Source of the DNA: Melanopsichium pennsylvanicum | Taxonomy: Eukaryota > Basidiomycota > Ustilaginomycetes > Ustilaginales | Reading direction: 5' to 3' | Assembly (NCBI GenBank): GCA_900208305.1 | Contig: OAPG01000025.1 | Location: forward strand, 1 to 44,164 | Length of the DNA stretch: 44,164 nucleotides | Part shown: piece by piece, positions 38,794 to 44,164 of the stretch | Numbering within the stretch: position 1 is the stretch's first letter | How the letters are laid out: each line of letters begins with the position of its first letter | Program-made: the position numbers and the translations under genes | The notes under the pieces: generated by a model | The model's database searches: none | Told to the model about the DNA's origin: nothing | The model's input: only the letters and a program-made list of their open reading frames with translations

Positions 38794-40174
38794 CAATTGC
38801 GCTGAGCGCCTATAATTTTCATTATAGTTTAGACTATACCTTCAACTCTACTTCTACCTTAGATTATATAATATATATATACTACGCCTTATAAAATTTT
38901 ATAAGGGGATTTAACAAATTGTTTTAGATAGTCTTCTTTAGTTTGTTTCCGTGATTTACCATCTAGATTCATGTTATAAACTAGTTCTACTACTTTAATT
39001 AGATCTTTATCTTCTTTAATACCTTGTTTAGCTAGAATTAGCCAAGCTTCTATAACATTATTAAAGTAATCTTGTTTAGTAGTGTTAAAAATATTCTCTT
39101 TAAATTCAGGAATTACTTTTTCTACTAGATCTGATACATTCTCAACTTGATATCGTGATGTTTGACTTTGTAGATCATACACTTTACCACAATTAAGATA
39201 TGACTGAACATCTTCTAGCACAGATCGATCCTCAATTCCTTGTACAATTGTAAAATTAGGTACAATTCGTCGTCGAGTAGATTTAAATCCGAAATTAAAG
39301 CTACCGTCACCATCAACTAGTCCTACCATATAATCAGTATTAATAGGTGATGATGTTGGTTTACTTAGATTACAATCAATAATAGGTTCAAATTGTACAA
39401 ATCCGAATTTATTATAAATTTTCTCTAGAATAATTTGTTTAGTATCTAGATTTCGTCGTGTAGTATGATTAGCGAAATAACATAGTTCTAGGATTTGTAG
39501 AAATCCTTCTGGACTAAGATGTTTTCCTTCATTTATCATCAGTACAACTTGTTTAAAAATAAGATAAGAACTAAGTTTATGTCCACGAAGTGGATGGTTA
39601 TCAAAGTGTGGGATCATAATATTGTTAATATCGTCTAGAGAACGAATTACAATATTAATCTCGTTACGGCTGTAGTATAGTTTACCAACACCTAGATATT
39701 TATGTAGTTCAATCATCATTTGCTCTTCTCGAATATTTTGAGTTAGTACAAATGAAGGACGAGGATAGTAAGGTAGATTACCTTCTTTCCGTGAATCAAA
39801 ATTGACTACAAATCCACCATCAGCTTGTGTAAATCCGCCCTTTCGGGCAGCCACCACTTATTAAAATTAAATTTTCGTGTGTTCATAGTTAAATTAGTAT
39901 AAAATATATTTTTGGAATAATCGTAGTAGATTGGAACGATAGAGTGCTAACGTGTTACAATGAAATAAATTCAGAGTCTCTTCTTTCGAATCAGTCGTTA
40001 CGGGGTCATTATTAAGGGATTAATATATTTAATTAATCAAAGATTGTTCCGTTCCTACAATAATAAGACTTCCCACGGTATTACCATAGTTTTATTTGGA
40101 TAGAAAACCTTAGGCTTCACCGTTATGAGTTAGATTTATCAATAACAATCACTCGTTATGAGGGCGAAAAATTC
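38794..40174 (-). mobile_element. rnl group I intron 1, sister copy C
   Basis: The exon join is AAGGGGT-GAAAGGCC, an exact conserved 23S string. The core is shared with copies A and B. A GC hairpin GCGCTGAGCGC (38799-38809) lies just inside the 3' end, before the terminal AATTG. Confidence 0.87.
38889..39857 (-). CDS. LAGLIDADG ORF of rnl intron 1 (copy C)
   Basis: It has motif 1 GGFTQADGGFVV and motif 2 YMVGLVDGDGSFNF, both with their aspartates. The natural leader (ATG near 39885, MNTRKFNFNKWW) is out of frame with it because of CCCGAAAGGGC at the same position as in copies A and B. The rest is intact. The close similarity of all three ORFs, with the same hairpin, shows common descent within this genome or its recent ancestors. 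Confidence 0.74.
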   Translation of the reverse strand: MVAARKGGFTQADGGFVVNFDSRKEGNLPYYPRPSFVLTQNIREEQMMIELHKYLGVGKLYYSRNEINIVIRSLDDINNIMIPHFDNHPLRGHKLSSYLIFKQVVLMINEGKHLSPEGFLQILELCYFANHTTRRNLDTKQIILEKIYNKFGFVQFEPIIDCNLSKPTSSPINTDYMVGLVDGDGSFNFGFKSTRRRIVPNFTIVQGIEDRSVLEDVQSYLNCGKVYDLQSQTSRYQVENVSDLVEKVIPEFKENIFNTTKQDYFNNVIEAWLILAKQGIKEDKDLIKVVELVYNMNLDGKSRKQTKEDYLKQFVKSPYKIL

Positions 40175-40930
40175 ACCCCTTACCACAACTCATCAGAGAA
40201 TTTTGCAACATTCACCTGTTCGGCCCTTTTTTAGCCTGGTCATGGTAAGATCATTTGGCTTCGGGTCTAGTTCATAAAACTATTTTTGATCCACTTATTA
40301 CAGTCGCTTTCGCTTAGATTTTTCATCTTGCTCTATAAACTAACTCGCTGACCCATTATGCAAAAGGTACGTTGTCATTTTTTACTTAAACTCCAACTGC
40401 TTATAGGATTACTAGTTCAGGTTCTATTTCACTAGTCATCTACTTACTTTTCACCTTTCACTCACGTTACTCTCCACTATCGCTAGATATGTTATACTTA
40501 GCCTTGGAGGATGGTACCCCCTTATTCATACAAGGCTGACGTCCTCATATTACTTGTTCACCATTATCACTTTCAGCACATACAGGACTTTCACCTTCTA
40601 TGGGATTAGATATTCTTTTTATATTCTAATTATACTTATTCCAAAGTACTATGCGTGTTTGTTATAATTTTGGCTATTCTGGTTTCACTCACCATTACTT
40701 CCAGAGTCTCTTTTGATTTCCTTTCCTATTGGTACTGTAATGTTTTACTTCCCAACGTTCTATACTATTCGGTTTACCTTAGGATTGTATAAATATTATT
40801 ATTGTATCTAATCTATACTTTTAGTATTATACTTCCTTTTCAACATATCTGCTAGGCATCCCTAATAATCCCTTTAATTACTTAACCGTACATTCAACAT
40901 TGTCATCGATTCCTATATTAATTTTTAATT

Positions 40931-41443
40931 ATAACTTCACTAGTTCTCGACCGGGCCAAGAAAATTTGCGCTTGCGCGCGGATCGGTAATTTTATAGATC
41001 GGCCATAACAAATCACTAATTTTACATCCTATTATGTGTATTAGTATTAATGCGAGACGGTAATACACATGTATTTTATTCGTTTTAATTATATATAGTG
41101 TATTATATAGGATGATCCTATAAGGACGATAGTATTAATATACTGTCAAGTATTCATATAATTAGTGATTCATTAAAAAGTTATACCGGTATGTGATATA
41201 AATTAAATGAAATAGAGCCTTTTGGCATTATATGATTTATTTTTAATGGTAGAAGCAAAGCGCGATCTACAAGACCTTTTCTTTGAAAATAGATTTCATT
41301 TATCAAAAATCTACTAGCAGATAACCACTTATAATACTATTTTAGTAGCCTTGTTTTCCCGCGGTAAAAAATAGTCGTCTTTTTATAGGTGCAGGTGCGT
41401 AAACTAATTTATTTTCTAATACGGTCGGCTTTCTTTTTTTATT
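40931..41443. other. Spacer between rnl and nad6
   Basis: On opposite strands rnl and nad6 diverge from here, so promoters for both are expected, but no motif is recognised. It contains TTTGCGCTTGCGCGCGGAT near 40967, repeated near 29289. No gene is seen. Confidence 0.45.
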
Positions 41444-42115
41444 ATGAACAATTTTCTACTTGATTTTCTAGCACTGGGTGCAATTCTTTCTGGAATTCTA
41501 GTTATTACATCTAAAAATCCAGTTATTTCTGTACTATTTCTAATTTCAGTATTTGTTAATGTAGCAGGTTACCTAGTACTACTAGGTGTTGGATTTATTG
41601 GTATCTCTTACCTAATCGTTTATATTGGAGCAGTAACAGTACTATTCCTGTTCGTTATTATGATGCTTAACCTACAACTAACAGAACTTAGTGCTATTGG
41701 TAATGAATACACTAAAAATCTACCTCTAGCAACAATTATTGGAAGTCTACTCCTATTTGAACTAGTTTCTCTAGTTCCTTCTTTTGATGGTTTCTATCAA
41801 CTTAATGACACTTCAACTATTTTTAAAACTCTTAGTGTAGGTCTTCTTAATTGGTTTAATTCCGTTTCTCTAGGAGTTGGAGACACTTTTGCTTATGGAG
41901 AAGTTCACCAAGCATTCAATAGTTTCGCTGCTGATACACAATTTGCTAGTTTCCTACAAATTCAAAGTATTGGTTACAGCATTTATACTACTGGAGCACT
42001 ATGGCTTATTGTTGCTAGTGTTATTCTTCTTCTTGCTATGGTAGGACCTATTACTCTTTCTATGAATAAAACTCCTGCTAATTCCCCTTTCCCCTTATAC
42101 CAGTTAGAAAAATAG
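41444..42115 (+). CDS. nad6: NADH dehydrogenase subunit 6
   Basis: A 223-residue membrane protein of complex I. The key signature is the third-helix region LLGVGFIGISYLIVYIGAVT followed by VLFLFVIMMLNLQLTE (about residues 46-82), with KNPVISVLFL upstream. The C-terminal span GALWLIVASVILLLAMVGPI fits ND6. Length is within the fungal range. ATG at 41444. No TGA codons and no endonuclease element at its 3' end, unlike nad1, nad3 and atp6. Confidence 0.95.
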   Translation: MNNFLLDFLALGAILSGILVITSKNPVISVLFLISVFVNVAGYLVLLGVGFIGISYLIVYIGAVTVLFLFVIMMLNLQLTELSAIGNEYTKNLPLATIIGSLLLFELVSLVPSFDGFYQLNDTSTIFKTLSVGLLNWFNSVSLGVGDTFAYGEVHQAFNSFAADTQFASFLQIQSIGYSIYTTGALWLIVASVILLLAMVGPITLSMNKTPANSPFPLYQLEK

Positions 42116-42497
42116 AAGATAATATTTTAGTCCGCCCGCAAGCGCAATATTATAAAATAGAATATTTTAGTAGGCTTTTTATTATAATAAGAAAAAATAA
42201 ACCGCGCGAAGCGCACCATACTAATTTTATAACTCGCCCCTTTTATTTAGTTTAGACACCCCAGTACTTTAAATTTATAGTTTATATAAAAGTGGGCCCT
42301 ACTAAAAATAAATACTAGGACAATACATTTACGGGTTATAAAAATAGAAGCTTTTTAGTAGCCCCCAATAACACTTTTATAACCACGCCTAAAAAAAGAA
42401 GATTTATAAGACCGAGCGTCTTTTTTTAAGAAGCGATGATTTAATTTGTAACCACTTTTCTTTTTCAACACTTTATATGAATAGCTATTTTTTGTCA
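42116..42497. repeat. Spacer with GC and AT hairpins
   Basis: No gene. It includes CCGCGCGAAGCGCACC (about 42202), also present near 33164 and, reversed, near 12006. GCCCGCAAGCGC lies near 42132, and several AT palindromes such as AAAATAGAATATTTTAGTAG near 42155. Confidence 0.65.
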
Positions 42498-42570
42498 GAG
42501 TCGAGTACAGATGGCTTCTGTTGGGGAACTGCAAATTCTACCATTCAGGGTTCAATTCCCTCTTGACTCT
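42498..42570 (+). tRNA. trnC(gca): tRNA-Cys(GCA)
   Basis: Acceptor GAGTCGA/TTGACTC, D-stem ACAG/CTGT, loop CTGCAAA (anticodon GCA) on a stem of GAA/TTC plus a wobble pair, T-stem AGGG/CCCT with loop TTCAATT. One outer anticodon-stem pair is weak. Confidence 0.82.
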
Positions 42571-42787
42571 ACCACGTATACTTAAATAAATATAACCGCG
42601 CTATAAAAATATTTTTATAGGCTTAATAAAAAAAGGACTAAAATTTTCTATTTAATAACCGCTAGTATAAAATTAGTATATTACACTGCTTTACTAAAAT
42701 CTTCTATTTTTAACTCTTATAAATTAAATCGCACTTTTATAAAGTGGGTAGTATCTTATAAGTATAGTAAAAATTAGAATAATAAAA

Positions 42788-42858
42788 AAGAATATCGTAT
42801 AATGGTAATACAATGATCTCCAAAGTCATTTATGTTGGTTCGATTCCAGCTGTTCTTG
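42788..42858 (+). tRNA. trnW(cca): tRNA-Trp(CCA)
   Basis: Acceptor AAGAATA/TGTTCTT, D-stem GTA/TAC, anticodon stem ATGAT/GTCAT with loop CTCCAAA (anticodon CCA), T-stem GTTGG/CCAGC with loop TTCGATT. All stems pair. CCA reads TGG only by normal rules; mitochondria that read TGA as Trp generally carry UCA here. This matters for the TGA codons in the intron and element ORFs. Confidence 0.88.
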
Positions 42859-43662
<804 letters not shown>

Positions 43663-43764
43663 TTGAGTAATTAATCCTAAGGTAAGTCAACCTATCCGGG
43701 GGAAATCAATATTTCCCCTTTCCCAGTCAGTATAGACTAACAATTTCTTTATTTCAATTTAACT

Positions 43765-44164
43765 ATGTTCAAATTTACTACTATTCTTTTTTCTAAGCGA
43801 GAAGTTTGGCTTAATCGAATTAAACGTGAAGCTATTGTTAAAAATGAAATTCTTAATAATAGCAAACCCACTGTAGCTAACATTAGTGCAGCACTAGATC
43901 TACCAGAAGGAGTTATTACTGAAGAACTACTATCAATTTGTGAAAATGTAAAAACAATTGAACTAGGACTACCTGTACCTAACTCAGAAAATGTTATAGC
44001 ATTTTCTACACAAGTAGGACCTGAAAATAGTACCTAGAAAGTACCTGGTTGCTATTATATCTATTGACCGAACAATCAAGAACTAGGTACTTATGTTGGA
44101 CACTCTATTCATCTAGGAAAACGGATTAAAGATCATGCTCTATAAATCGGAGATTTCTCGGGTC
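43765..44164 (+). pseudogene. GIY-YIG element ORF after atp9 (runs to window end)
   Basis: ATG at 43765 begins a helical N-terminal domain (LNRIKREAIVKNEILNNSKP, then GVITEELLSICENV) homologous to the wrecks after cox2 and at 28.6 kb. A TAG at 44035 precedes the core KVPGCYYIY-TGA-PNNQELGTYVGHSIHLGKRI, which again has TGA where Trp fits, and a TAA follows near 44142. The copy seems inactive as read. The remainder, and any displaced atp9 end, would lie beyond the window. Confidence 0.65.

Larger units (their letters stand above)
29700..40930 (-). rRNA. rnl: Large-subunit ribosomal RNA, seven exons
   Basis: Minus-strand 23S-like rRNA. The 3' end is marked by GCGCTGAAAGCATCTTAAGC (complement near 29712-29740) and the 5' end by the GGCATCC region near 40860. 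Conserved landmarks in between (minus sense) include AGTTCATATTGTCC and GGTTTGACACCTCGAT (32650-32690), GGGATAA (about 33940), and the peptidyl-transferase and domain IV segments at 34560-34740. Exons deduced from conserved joins are about 40930-40175, 38793-38654, 37174-36950, 35518-33939, 32702-32648, 31478-about 31383, and about 29892-29700. Six group I introns lie between. The 5' and 3' ends are approximate; internal boundaries fit the exon-T, intron-G rule except the last, which is ambiguous by a base or two. Confidence 0.93.

Noticed and set aside
41250..41310. AATGGTAGAAGC string resembling a tRNA D-loop upstream of nad6
   Set aside because: There is no T-loop or matching acceptor stem at the right distance.

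Overview
The window is part of a fungal mitochondrial genome, probably from an early-diverging (chytrid, blastocladiomycete or zygomycete grade) lineage. The evidence is a set of respiratory genes (nad1, nad2, nad3, nad6, cox1, cox2, atp6, atp8, atp9), a fungal-type rps3, an intron-rich large-subunit rRNA, about nine tRNAs, AT-rich spacers and a strong CTA-Leu/CGA-Arg codon bias. The exact taxon cannot be fixed from sequence reading alone. cob, cox3, nad4, nad4L, nad5 and rns are not seen here.

Layout. 1-2.9 kb, minus strand: nad2 and nad3 overlap by one base, and nad3 runs in frame into a GIY-YIG endonuclease ORF. 3-6.7 kb: a stray cox2 tail, nad1, a nad2-like fragment, a decayed GIY-YIG element, trnR(ucu) and the displaced original 3' end of nad1. 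6.8-16 kb: trnS(gcu), then cox1 with seven exons (one only 11 nt) and six group I introns, all carrying homing-endonuclease ORFs. 16.3-21.2 kb: atp8, atp6, a GIY-YIG insertion carrying a second trnR(ucu), the displaced atp6 3' end, and trnV(uac). 22-25.7 kb: cox2, GIY-YIG wrecks on both strands, a second cox2 fragment, a nad2 5' fragment, trnG(ucc). 26.2-29.2 kb, minus: rps3, trnN(guu), another GIY-YIG wreck, trnP(ugg). 29.7-40.9 kb, minus: rnl with six group I introns. 41.4-44.1 kb: nad6, trnC(gca), trnW(cca), atp9 with a small group I intron, and a GIY-YIG ORF running off the end.

The respiratory genes serve complexes I and IV and the ATP synthase; rnl, rps3 and the tRNAs serve the mitochondrial ribosome. 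Most of the remaining DNA is selfish and falls in three layers. (1) Group I introns with LAGLIDADG or GIY-YIG ORFs, some clearly copied within this genome: three sister introns in rnl, and an rnl intron core repeated in atp9. (2) Free-standing GIY-YIG elements that sit at 3' gene ends and leave behind displaced C-termini, the arrangement described for Allomyces atp6. (3) Many short GC-rich (and some AT-rich) hairpins scattered through spacers and, strikingly, inside homing-endonuclease ORFs, where several break the LAGLIDADG catalytic motifs; one sits in frame in rps3.

A decoding puzzle runs through the window. The core genes show no in-frame TGA, and the only trnW seen has anticodon CCA, yet several selfish ORFs need TGA read as tryptophan at conserved positions.
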